From Cardinalis cardinalis (lineage: Eukaryota > Chordata > Aves > Passeriformes > Cardinalidae), in the NCBI GenBank assembly GCA_014549065.1, contig JACDOX010000058.1:372001-436000 (forward strand): DNA of 64,000 bases, in the 5' to 3' direction. The position numbers and the translations under genes were made by a program. Under the pieces are notes generated by a model. It worked only from the letters and a program-made list of their open reading frames with translations. It was not told the DNA's origin and made no database searches. Positions 50,898-60,850 of the stretch are shown piece by piece; positions within the stretch are counted from its first letter, which is position 1; each line of letters starts with the position of its first letter.

Positions 50898-51465
50898 ATC
50901 ATAGAATCATTAAGGTTGAAAAAGATCTCCAAGATCAAGTCCAACTCCTGACAATCACCATGTCAAACTAGATCATGGCACTAAGTGCCACAGCCAGTTG
51001 TTTCTTGAACACTTCCAGGGATGGTGAATCCACCACCTCCCTGTGCAGCCTGTTCCACGGCTTAACCACCCTTCCAATGAAGAAATTCTTCCTAATATTC
51101 AACCTGAACCTCCCTTGGCACAGTTTGAGGCCATGTCCTCTTGGACATGGGCAACCATGTCTTTGGTTGCCTATGAGAAGAGGCCAACCACTACCTGGCT
51201 ACAGCCTCCTTTCAGAGTTGTAGAGAGTGGTAAGGTCCCCTCTCAGCCTCCTTTTCTCCAGGCTAAACACTCCCACCTCCTTCAGCCACTCCTCATATGA
51301 CTTACTCTCTAGACCCTTCACCAGCTCCCCTGTCCTCTGGACTTGTTCCAGCACCTCAATGTTCTTCCTGAATTGCAGGACCTAGAACTGGACACAGTAC
51401 TTGAGATGTGGCTTCACCAGTGCATGGCTTCTGCCATGCCATACAGAGTGATTATAACATTTACT
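50898..51465 (-). mobile_element. CR1 LINE, 5'-truncated, antisense (copy 2)
   Basis: The plus strand begins ATCATAGAATCATTAAGG, the reverse complement of the CR1 3' terminus, and continues through GATCTCCAAGATCAAGTCCA, AACCACCCTTCCAATGAAGA, CTTCCTAATATTCAACCTGA, TTTCTCCAGGCTAAACA and ACTGGACACAGTACTTGAGA. All are reverse complements of the CR1 C-terminal RT and 3' UTR. The 3' terminus is intact; the 5' end fades near 51465. Orientation is the same as NSMCE2 transcription. Plus-strand open frames within it are antisense shadows. Confidence 0.95.
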
Positions 51466-52629
51466 GCTTCATTAATTTCTCTTTTTCTCCAACCTCAGCA
51501 GCCCATTCTCTTGTTCAAGGGATTTTAGTTTTGACAGGAGACACAGCTCACCTCTGAAAAATACAGGGCAGTTGATACATGACCTTGTTCGTCAAGTTCA
51601 TGACATAATTCCTGTGACAAGCAATGAGGAATCTCATCTTGTTATATAAAATACTACATGCAAAAGAACCCAAGAAGAACAGGACAAACAACTCCCCGAG
51701 GAAGTTATGGATTGCAATGAGTAAACAAATGCATCATTAACTGGTCAACCATTTCATTGTTTGCATGACAGAGTAAGACATGCCTACTGCAAACCTGGGT
51801 AACAAATATGGGGGGAAAAAAAAAGAACACCCAACTCAGTGGCAGAAGAAAAAAAACACTCTTTTGCAGAGTCACTAACTCAAAATGGAATAATTAAAAC
51901 TCCCACTTCAGAAGCTGCCACTTTGAAGTGGAACTGCAGATCTCCATTTGCATATTAGGAACGCTTGTGTCGATTTCCATGCTCCATCTGGGTGAGAGAT
52001 TGCAGATGAGGATGACAAGGCTCTGAATTAGGACAAATCAAGTGGATGCAGACTCATGAAATCCTGCAGAGATAATTATCAGTCTCAAGATGATGTAATT
52101 AGTATATTAGCATGGTTTCCTCCTTTAGCAGTAAATAAATTTTAACAATATGTAATGTCTTTATGGCTGCTATTTAATATGTCAGCCTTGCTTAAACTCT
52201 TTGCATCCTTCTGTTTGGTCTGTTGCACTANTGTAATTCCCTACTTTGTTGCAGATGGCCAACTAAAAGCACAGAAATACTACGTTGCAGCAAAGATGCA
52301 AACTGTAGTCTGAAGCTTTAGAGATCTGGCTATCCAAAGAAATCCCTTCCCTAAATTAGACATTCAGATCTTGTATAAAATAGATGGAGAAAGTCAGTGT
52401 CAAAAAACAGGAATCACAAAAGCCAGCTATCAAAGCAGACTGTCTAAGAGACAGGGAGTTCTACTCCTCTAATGGCAATGGGTGCCTCCTCCACAAATCC
52501 TTTCTTTTAGTCAGTTGCTTAAGCCAGACAAATCCTTCCTCATAAACAATGATGAGAGCAATCCACATACTATCAGATTTAATATCTCAGTGGTTAAAAC
52601 AGTCATCAGTAAGGTGAGTGACCCGTTTT
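51466..52629. other. Unique intron, possible conserved noncoding sequence
   Basis: 52040-52210 has TAAT-type homeodomain cores, a TAAATAAA forkhead/Cdx-like core and no repeat signature. This is compatible with a conserved noncoding element but unproven. The rest is unremarkable. Confidence 0.4.
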
Positions 52630-52815
52630 CAAATCTCTGCTCATCCCATATTAGCTGTCCTAGCCCATAGGCTATTGGGTATTCAGGGGTAAGACATCTC
52701 GATCTCTCCTGTTTGAAGTTGTTCCACTTTGTATAACTAATTAAAAGATAATTGCAGCGAGTATTTGAACCTGACTCTCCCACATCCCAGATTATTGCCT
52801 AACCATTCAGCTGTG
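52630..52815. repeat. Ancient amniote repeat fragment
   Basis: GAGTATTTGAACCTGACTCT, CCCACATCCCAGATTATTGC and CTAACCATTCAGCTGTGGAT follow the common reptile/bird repeat motif ATTTGAACCTGGGTCTCCCACATCCCAG...CCTAACCACTGGGCTATGG, remembered rather than searched. The family and orientation are uncertain. Confidence 0.5.
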
Positions 52816-53224
52816 GATTCAGTTTCTCATTTTGTTTCTAACATCATGTAAGCACTTTTGAAAATCCTGCTCTCTGTATTTTACATACAAATATTTGCAG
52901 AGCAGAAAGTTATTTTCATTTCAGAATTACCACTACAAATATCTCCCATTCTTCTCCTATACAGTCCCAGCTCTCTTTCTCAGTGGTGAAAACTAGGTGG
53001 GTTTTTTGTTTGGTGGTGGCAGGTGTTCTTTTTCAAACCCTTTCTCACCACACAACCCTGTTGTGCGAGTACAAAACCAACTTTTTCTGTGGTTCTTAAC
53101 TTTGATTCCTTGCCTGAAGAAGGCGATGAGAAGCCTCAAGCAGTATTCATAGATAGCTGAATAAAAGGATATTGATATTTTACAATGATTGATGATCACT
53201 CCTCGGAGTCTAAAAATATGGTAT

Positions 53225-53345
53225 GCACTGCAGCAAGCACATGAGGTGATGAGCAGCTCTCTGCCCTAAAGAGCTCACAGAGTAAATGATGGAGCTGGCA
53301 CAAAAGCAAAGACATGGTATCAACCACACATCAGGAGAAACACAG
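53225..53345. repeat. Possible ancient L2/L3-type LINE fragment
   Basis: CTCTGCCCTAAAGAGCTCAC followed by AGAGTAAATGATGGAG and AAAGCAAAGACA resembles the old repeat motif CCCTGCCCCAAAGAGCTTACAATCTAAATAGACAAGACA as I recall it. Weakly supported. Confidence 0.33.
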
Positions 53346-54959
53346 ATTACAAATCCAGCATAATGATGCACAAGTGAAAGCTTGCAAGGTGTTTCAAAAT
53401 AAGGAGAGCCTGGCAAAACAGGCATTTGTTCAAGGAATATAAGGGCATTGTAAGCTGATTAGAGAAAGACATCAGACTAGGGAAAAAGTACTTCAAGAAG
53501 TAGTGCACGTGACAAAGTAATTCAAGCAAGGCTGTTCAATTAGTCTACACAAGCAATGCATGTGTACATTTATTTTACAGTTATCCCAGTATAAAACTTG
53601 CAGTTTCAGCTTACATGTCCTCTATGAGAATTTTTAAAAAAGCAAAATAAAGGAGAATCCTACCAAAAAAAAACAAAACCAAAGAACACAAACACTTACG
53701 AGAAAAGCAAGACTGCAGAGAACACTGATATAACTATTTTAATTCCGTTACTGGCAAAACCTCCCCCATAAACAAAGCCTGTGTTTCAAAATGTGAAATA
53801 AATATAGTCTGAGATGAGGGAAAATTTTAGAAATGTTGGGTGAACACTGAGTTAGGAAAAACTAAGACCGCAACACCTATTGTGAAATGTTAAATGCAAC
53901 ATTACACAGCAAGCAGATGAAGAACTGATTTAAAAAAAAAATTTGGCTGTGCAAAGACATACTGGCTCATGTATGCTTTCCTAAAATGTTTCAGCAACAC
54001 AGCATCCTGTTAGTTATCAGGTCCAGGTCACAGGAATTCTTCCCCTTAGCAGAGGTTTGTGGTGATACAGGCACAAACTCCTAGAACAAAATGTTAGTCT
54101 TTTACAATATTTAATTTTTGTAGAGACTTAAACATTTAAATATGCCATTACAGAATTAAATGACTCAGTATAGATGTCATTCAGATGTACCAAAATGTAT
54201 TAGTCATTCAATAAAAGAGGCTCCGAGGATTTGCTAAAAATACTTCAGAGAACAAAATAACAACATATATTTACTGAATGGTTGTTGTGAAAAGCACATA
54301 AAACTTAATCCTAGATAAACTGCCCTAATTTGCCTACCCTGAAACTAGGAGTTCTAGTTCTTGACCTGAACCAGCACAGCTAACTCACATCTATCTTACA
54401 ACCCGTGTTTTGAACAGCATAGTAAGAGAAGCAACGTGTGATGTGATCCCAAGGCAAACAAACTGGGCAGGAACTCACTAACCAGCAGCAGGGAGCTCCC
54501 TGCCAGGAGGGAGTCTCACCAGGGACAGAGTCAAGCTCCATCAGCTTCCTATTCATCTAGAGGAGATGGTGCTCCTTAGGGGACACTACCAACAAGGAGC
54601 CCGGCCATCAGGGCACAAAACCAGAAGAAATGCACTTAATATGCCAGATGGATTGCAGGGAGTGGAAAAGAAATCCCAGAGATGTCACCAAGAGAAGCTG
54701 CCCCCAAACAGTGGTGAACACAGCACACATCACCAGTGGTCACCACTGCAGTTTTCCTGGTACTTTGACAACTCCTAGGAAGTGGTGAGGGTACATTCTG
54801 CCATCCAGAGCTTGAACTGCTCAGCTGTCAGTGCTCCTCCCAGAGTGGGCAGCCATGGAACCATGCTTAGGTCAAATCACTGCTCTGCTCAGTGAGGAGC
54901 AGCCGAGAGGAGCCTGTGGGCTTCACTTCAGGGGTGCTGCTCAGGAGAGCAGTAGGATC
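53346..54959. other. Intron block upstream of CR1 copy 3
   Basis: Unique sequence. From about 54440 the GC content rises (GCAGGGAGCTCCCTGCCAGG), and this part could be the diverged 5' portion of the CR1 that becomes recognisable at 54960. A perfect 12-base palindrome, AGGGAGCTCCCT, lies near 54488. No gene was recognised. Confidence 0.4.
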
Positions 54960-56276
54960 ATTAAAAAAAATTCTCCAAGGTATAAACTTAAGCTCCACTG
55001 GAGTAAGAATTACAGATGTCTGCTAGAAATACTACACAGAAGAGAAGGAACAGTCCAGGAGGTTCTCAGAGTGTGTGGAAGAGAACCTCCTGANAAAACT
55101 GTGAGGCAGCCAACAAGGGAAGGCACTGGCTGGACCTGCTGTTGTGCAGAGAGGACTTGTGGGNGATGTCACAGCTGGAGGCTATCACCATGACATGGTG
55201 ACAAAGGATAAAGAAAAGGCAGAGATATTTAATAACATCTTTGCTTCAGTCTTCAATAATCAGACTGATCAGACTGTTTTTTCTCAGGGGACCCAGCCCG
55301 TGAGCTGGAAGAGAGGGACAACGAGCACAATGAAGCCCCCATAATCCAAGGGCAATTGGTCAGTGACCTGCTACAGCACTTGGACGCACACAAGTCCATG
55401 GGGCCAGATGGGATCCACCCAACAGTACTGGGGGAGCTGGTGGAAGAGCTGACCAAGCCACTCTCCATCATTTATCAGCAGTCCGGGCTCAATGGGGAGG
55501 TCTCAGTTGACTGGAAGGGAATCAATGTAACACCCATCTACAAGAAGAGCAAGAAAGAGGATCTGGGGAGCTACAGGCTTGTCAGCCTAACTTCAGTGCC
55601 AGAGTAGGTTACAGAGCAGAGCACCTTGAGTGCCAACATATGGCACATACAGGAAAACCAAGGGATCAGGCCCAGACAACAGGGGTTTGTGGTGAATGGA
55701 GCTAAATCCAGCTGGAAGCTGCTCACAAGTGGTGTTCTCCAGGACTTGGTATTGAGGCCAGTCATATTTAATATCTTTATCTATGCTCTGGGTGAGGGGA
55801 TCAAGGGTAGCCTCAGTCAGTTTGCAAATGAATGTCAACACTGAAGTACTAGTGCATGTCCAAAGAAGGGCAACAAAGCTGCTGGTGGGCTGGGGGTGTT
55901 TGGCCTGGAGAAAAGGAGGCTCAAAGGGGACCTTATTTGCTCTCTACAACTCCTTGAAACAAGGTTGTAGCCAGATGGGGGTTGGTCTCTTCTCCCAAGT
56001 AACAAGGGACAGGAGAAGACAAAACAGCCTGAAGTTGCTCCAGGGAAGGTTTAGATTGGATATTAGGAAAAATTTCTTCACCAAAAACATTATCAAGCAT
56101 TGGAACAGGCTGCCCAGGGAAGTGGTTGACTCACTGTTCCTGAAGGTATTTAGAAGACATGNAGATGTGGTACATTTGAGTTAGGGGTGGAGTAAGCAGT
56201 GTGAGGTTTATGACTNGACTCAAAGTTCTTAAAGGTATTTTCCAACGTTAAAAATTCTATTATTCTATTCTATGGT
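54960..56276 (+). mobile_element. CR1 LINE with multiple internal deletions (copy 3)
   Basis: Residues from both halves of the CR1 ORF2 polyprotein are visible in order. An endonuclease-end block (about 55020-55195, with PTREG and a Leu-rich run) is followed directly by the pre-RT block (DKEKAEIFNNIFASVF, 55204-55251). Next come RT fingers (GPDGIHPTVLGELVEEL, then VTPIYKKSKKEDLGSYR, 55380-55575), a jump to the palm C block (SGVLQDLVLRPVIFNIFI), then the C-terminal block (NIIKHWNRLPREVVDS) and the 3' UTR ending ATTCTATTATTCTATTCTATG. Three intervening portions are missing, including the catalytic Asp block, and the FADD active-site box reads FANE. Frame changes and stops make it inactive. The neighbouring CR1 copy 4 is in the same orientation. 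Confidence 0.93.
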
Positions 56277-57049
56277 TCCAGGCAGAAAGGTATGACTGAA
56301 GGACCAAGAAGCAGATAAAAACTTGCATTGTTTGGAAGCTGGAATCCCACNACTTCAGGTGACAGGAATACAGCTCTGCTTCCTTTTCCAGCTGTGCCTA
56401 GCTAACAGTTTCAGAAGCAGCTGGAGTGTTTGGGGATAAAATTCTGAGGGGGGAACCACAAGTCTTTGGACTAATATCAGTACCAAAGAAAGCACTGGTG
56501 TTAGTGGCTTATGATGCTTCCCATGTGAAGCAAAAGAATCCATCCCTACTATCCATGTGAGTCTGCTGCTTGCCTTCAACCTGGATCATTGATGCTGCAG
56601 ACAAATTGCCAACACTCACCCAGCCTCCAAATTCTACCTCTTGCTGCCATCCCCTGTGGGAGAGAAGTAACACAGCCAAGGGAAACCTTGAGCAGCTCAA
56701 AGGGAAGAATGAGCTCAGAGCAAGCATGAGATGGCAGAAATCCCAGCGTTGTTCTTCTCAACCCTTGTAGTCCATGGAGAGGCCTGACCAGCAGATTTAA
56801 CAAGCAGACTGATGCCTGTCTGCACAGCTGCTGTCAGCAGCAAGACTTTGGTTTCTTTGACTACAATGTCCCATTCAATGCAAATGGACTGTTAAAAAGA
56901 TACTAAAGCCACCTGACAAAAATAGTTCTGGGACNAGATTACAGTTCTAGTGAGGATGACTTTAAACTAAATTCATTGAACAATGGGGTATTTGCCCAGA
57001 GGTAAAGAAAGGAAGGATGAAGCCTGTGTAAGAAAAGGGCACTGGGGAA
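56277..57049. other. Spacer between CR1 copies 3 and 4
   Basis: About 770 bases with somewhat raised GC. It may include the diverged 5' part of copy 4 (for example around 56930-57049), but I could not align it confidently. Open frames of 66-75 codons on both strands at 56355-56803 have no recognised family. Confidence 0.4.
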
Positions 57050-59325
57050 AGTTACGCATTTCTGCTTGGAGGGAAGGCATGCACAGGCTAACCTCGGGTG
57101 TCTGGGTACTCACACACAGAGCTTGGCCTACAAACAAGAACTGGAAGTCTATNCACAGTCAGAGTGCTCTGATGTCATCAAGATCATAAAGATTAAATGG
57201 GATAGAATCCATGACTGGAAGAGTGTCATGGAGGCTACTCATGGAGAAAATGGAGAAGAATGGCAGTTGCACTTTCTTCAAAGCATCTCCTTGTCTATGC
57301 TGAGGTCCAGTGTGAAACCAGAGACTTACCTGACAGGAAACTCCTGGTCAAAAGCAAAAGCAAAAGAAACATGAACCACGTTCAAGGGGACAATGAACTG
57401 GACAATGCCGTATACAAACAATGACCAAAAGCAACCCAATTACCAGACTTGGTCCTCATTAGAGCCACATGGCATTGTGCAAACAATCCAGGGCAATTCT
57501 AGACTGGATGGGTGATAACTTTTTAATGCAAATGCTAGAGAGGACAAACAAAGGTAATATCCTATGTGACCTCTGTATACAAACATGGAAGAAAAGTGGC
57601 AAATGTGGTCACAGATAGTAGCTTGGGAGCAGTGACCACAAGCTGATTGTATTCAGGATCCAGAAGACTGGGAAGATAAGGAAAAGAAATAGGACTGAGG
57701 GTTTTATGCAAATGGCCTTTGGATTATACAGGGCATGGCTCCTGGGACGTTGAGGCAAAAAGTGCCATTATCTTAGCTAATACATTTTTGCAGAAAACTT
57801 ACTGCCAACTGAGGAACTAATAATAATCCTATTTTACAAGACTGGCATTTCAGTAGAAGACTCACTGACTAAGCAAGGAGTTTCTTAAGGCAAAAGGACA
57901 GCATACAGCAAATAAAAAAAAAGAGTACAAAACCACTNCTTTGGCACTTAAGAACAACACTGAGAAAATGAAACACATTCAGAATGAAAACAAGTGATTG
58001 ATGTAAATAGTAGCAAGACAGAGTTGTGTAAATTCAGAGGCAATGTGAGGGTGTTGCTGAATGGAGGACATAACCCAGTGGNTCTGCAGATGAAAAAGCC
58101 TGAGATACTGAATATATTTTTGCCTCCATCTTCACANGCAAAGATTACTCCTAGATTTCCAGATGTATCAGGATGGTTTGAGAAGAAACATTTTAGGAAC
58201 AAGTTAGGAATGAGTTAGAACAGCTGATGTATTCAAATCTGTGAGACAGACACACAATCTGAAAGNGCTGAAAGAGTCAGCTGATGTGTCACTAGACCTG
58301 CCTCTCACCTCTAAAAAAACATGATCATTGAGGCANACCCCTGATAACTGGAGAAAGGCTAGCACTGTGCCTGGCTTTAGCAAAGACATAAGAAAGGAAA
58401 CTACAGGCCACTTAGCCTAGCCCCAGCCCCTGGAAGGNTTACATACCACATCCTTCTGGAATCTACCTCCAAACATGCAGAGAACAAAAAGGTAATCAGC
58501 CACAATCAGCACGGACTCACAAAGGGCAGTTAATGCTTGATGAAACTGATGATTGCTTCCTGTGATGAACTGACCTAAAATGCAGATGTGGGGAGAGTGG
58601 TGGATGTAATCAGATGGTCTGTTGGGTATACTGAAAATTACNGGGCCAGCCAGCTCAGAGGGTAATGCTCACAGCAAACACCAGTTTGCCATCCAACTGG
58701 CAGCCTGTACCAAGAGGTGTATTGTAGTGCTGAACAGAAGAGCTGAGTATGTTCAATATCCCCACCAAAGGCCTGGATGATGAAACCAAATGCACTCTCA
58801 GCAATCTTCTAGGCATAATTAACCCAGCAGCACTTGACATATCAAGCAGTTGAGCTTTAATCAAGAAGGACCTTGAGGAAAATCAGAACTGGTAATGCCA
58901 AGCTCAAGAAGAGTTCTACAGTTTTTCTAGAGGCAGGATAACCCCATCAGTAGATGCTAGGGACTGACTGGCTCTGTAGCAGCTCTGCTATGGTAGATGC
59001 CAAGTGAAATTTCAGGAAACATTTTCACTGCTAATTAGCAAATTGGATTCGGCTACATTCGGAGCAGCATGGCCAGCAGGACAACAGAAGTTATTCTTCC
59101 ACTCTATGAAGCATTGATTAGGCAATAGCTGAAATACTGCTCCTCATATCAGACTTCCCAGGTCAAAAGGCATTTGGAGAAACCCAAATCGGGGAAGGGG
59201 CCATGGGCTCATGAGTGACAGAAGCTGAAGCAGCTGGGGGTTTTTATACCCATAAACATGAGGCTAAGAGAGGCAAAAAAACTATTTGAAGAGTTACAAA
59301 AATGGTGGAGCCAAGCTTTCCTCAT
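57050..59325 (+). mobile_element. Old degenerate CR1 LINE, endonuclease to RT (copy 4)
   Basis: CR1 ORF2 landmarks appear in order. Endonuclease: AYKQELEV and SDVIK then IHDWKSVMEA near 57115-57235. The SDH box (AGTGACCAC) follows an apparent 1-base loss near 57631. The pre-RT region is at 58000-58160 (GCTGAATGGAGGACATAACC; TTTTTGCCTCCATCTTCAC) and RT fingers at 58330-58420 (CTGATAACTGGAGAAAGGC; AACTACAGGCCACTTAGCCT). Then come CAATCAGCACGGACTCACAA at about 58505, CAGCTCAGAGGGTAATG near 58652, ATGTTCAATATCCCCACCAA near 58750, and GCATGGCCAGCAGGACAACA near 59070. The catalytic Asp block is missing and the FADD box region is unrecognisable. It lacks a 3' end and is much more diverged than copy 3, so it is older. 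Confidence 0.85.
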
Positions 59326-60499
59326 GTAATGAAAACACACATAAAATTGTGGGGATTTTCTGACAGCGCTATGAACTTAATGCTTTCCTTTTAAGAAGCA
59401 AGACATGCTTTGTTGTCTCTTATCCAGTATCTCCAGTACTAAGCAGCCCACAATCACAACTTAGTTGACCAAATTTATATATCCCAGTTCNATCACATAT
59501 CTATTTTATGACACTGTTGACAGGGATATAAAAGGCATTTTTATATTCACCAATCCAGGAATCTCAAGTACTGATCTTAAAATTTTCAGATTATGATCCA
59601 TCAAAATAGTTTAAAAACCTACATTTTATTTTAGTTAACCATCCAGGAAAACATTTTATCCCATTTGGTGTGGTTGAGACCAGAGCAGGTACTTCAGCTG
59701 AAATTTCATCAAGTTTACAAGAAGGGGTCCTAGCAGGTACTCACCCAGAGCTGTAGTTCACCTCCTCCCATAAGTACTACAAGAAGATTTGTTATTTAGA
59801 ACAAGTTATTAAGGGGGTTTTTTGGGCATTAAGGGAGAAAACTGACTGCAAGACAAGGATCTAGCTGAAGATGCCTCCCTTTTTTGGTCCAAGTGGGTGT
59901 AGCTCTGCAAACTTCAAGTTGGATTTTATCTGCTACTACCTAATTATTAAATGGTTTATGTGGTTTTACATTATATGGATTTGAAATGAGCTTTCAGATT
60001 AAGAATTTTTCAATTATGTAACAATGCCAAGAGCAGAAGCTGTTCATTTACTTATTTTTTAAATCATAAAATATATAAGTAAGAACAGAGAGATAAATTA
60101 TTAGATATCCTGAAAACTTTCCAAATATTAAAATTATGGAGGTGGAAGGTCATTTTTAGATAGAATAATATTCCAAAATAGGTTTGAAATAGAGAATAAA
60201 TGTAATTTATCTAAAGCTCCATAGCCATTTAACATAAATTTCAGGGTGCATTAGTGTTTGNGGAGACTGGGTTTTCTATGCAGTTTATTTTCTGCTTCTT
60301 TCAGATATGGTACTTCACATCAAAGACCCATCCAGCATATTCTCTTCCCTTTAANAACAGCAGAAGAAAAAAGCTGGAGTAGGAATCTAATGACCACCAA
60401 ATAGAAAGATCTTTCCCTGTTTCTCACCATATACTTTCCCTACAACTAACTTGCAGTTTAGGGATTTACCAAGACAGTGACTGCATTTGAATCTTTGCA
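59326..60499. other. Unique AT-rich intron, no feature seen
   Basis: No repeat family, exon or RNA gene recognised on either strand. Confidence 0.5.
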
Positions 60500-60850
60500 T
60501 CTAACAGCTGTCAAGGATTTTTTCTTCTATTAATTTGTCCAGTAGCTTTTGGAACTCATTAATGATTTGGTCTCCATAACATCCTGTGGCAACTAATTCC
60601 ACAATGTAATTATTCACTGTGTAAAAAGTTACTTCCTTTTGTTGATTTAAAACCTGCTGCTGGATAATTTCNTTAAATGGCTCCTTATGTGACACATGGT
60701 GAACAAACACTTCTGTTCCATCCCTGACTACACACTGCTATTATAGTCACCTCTTACCTGAATTAACTGACAGTTTCTCCTTGAGCATAAGCCACACCTG
60801 TAATCCTGTACAGGTGCTTTTTGCTTTAGCTGGATTTTCCCCTTACCATA
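60500..60850 (-). mobile_element. Ancient CR1/L3-clade LINE fragment (antisense)
   Basis: Plus-strand blocks GTGGCAACTAATTCCACAAT, ATTATTCACTGTGTAAAAAG, TTACTTCCTTTTGTTGATTT and AAAACCTGCTGCTGGATAAT, then CACTTCTGTTCCATCCCTGA and ATTATAGTCACCTCTTACC, follow the reverse complement of a widespread old amniote LINE. Its consensus, from memory, has GAGTTCCACAGATTAATTAT, GTGAAGAAGTACTTCCTTTTG, TTTTAAACCTGCTGCC and a later ATCATATCCCCCCT block. A 69-codon minus-strand frame (60501-60710) with a long acidic helix is a remnant of the LINE's RT C-terminus. Confidence 0.75.

Noticed and set aside
50975..51528. Plus-strand frames of 61-85 codons
   Set aside because: Antisense shadows of the minus-strand CR1 copy 2.
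55253..55841. Minus-strand frames of 64-82 codons
   Set aside because: Antisense shadows of CR1 copy 3 ORF2.
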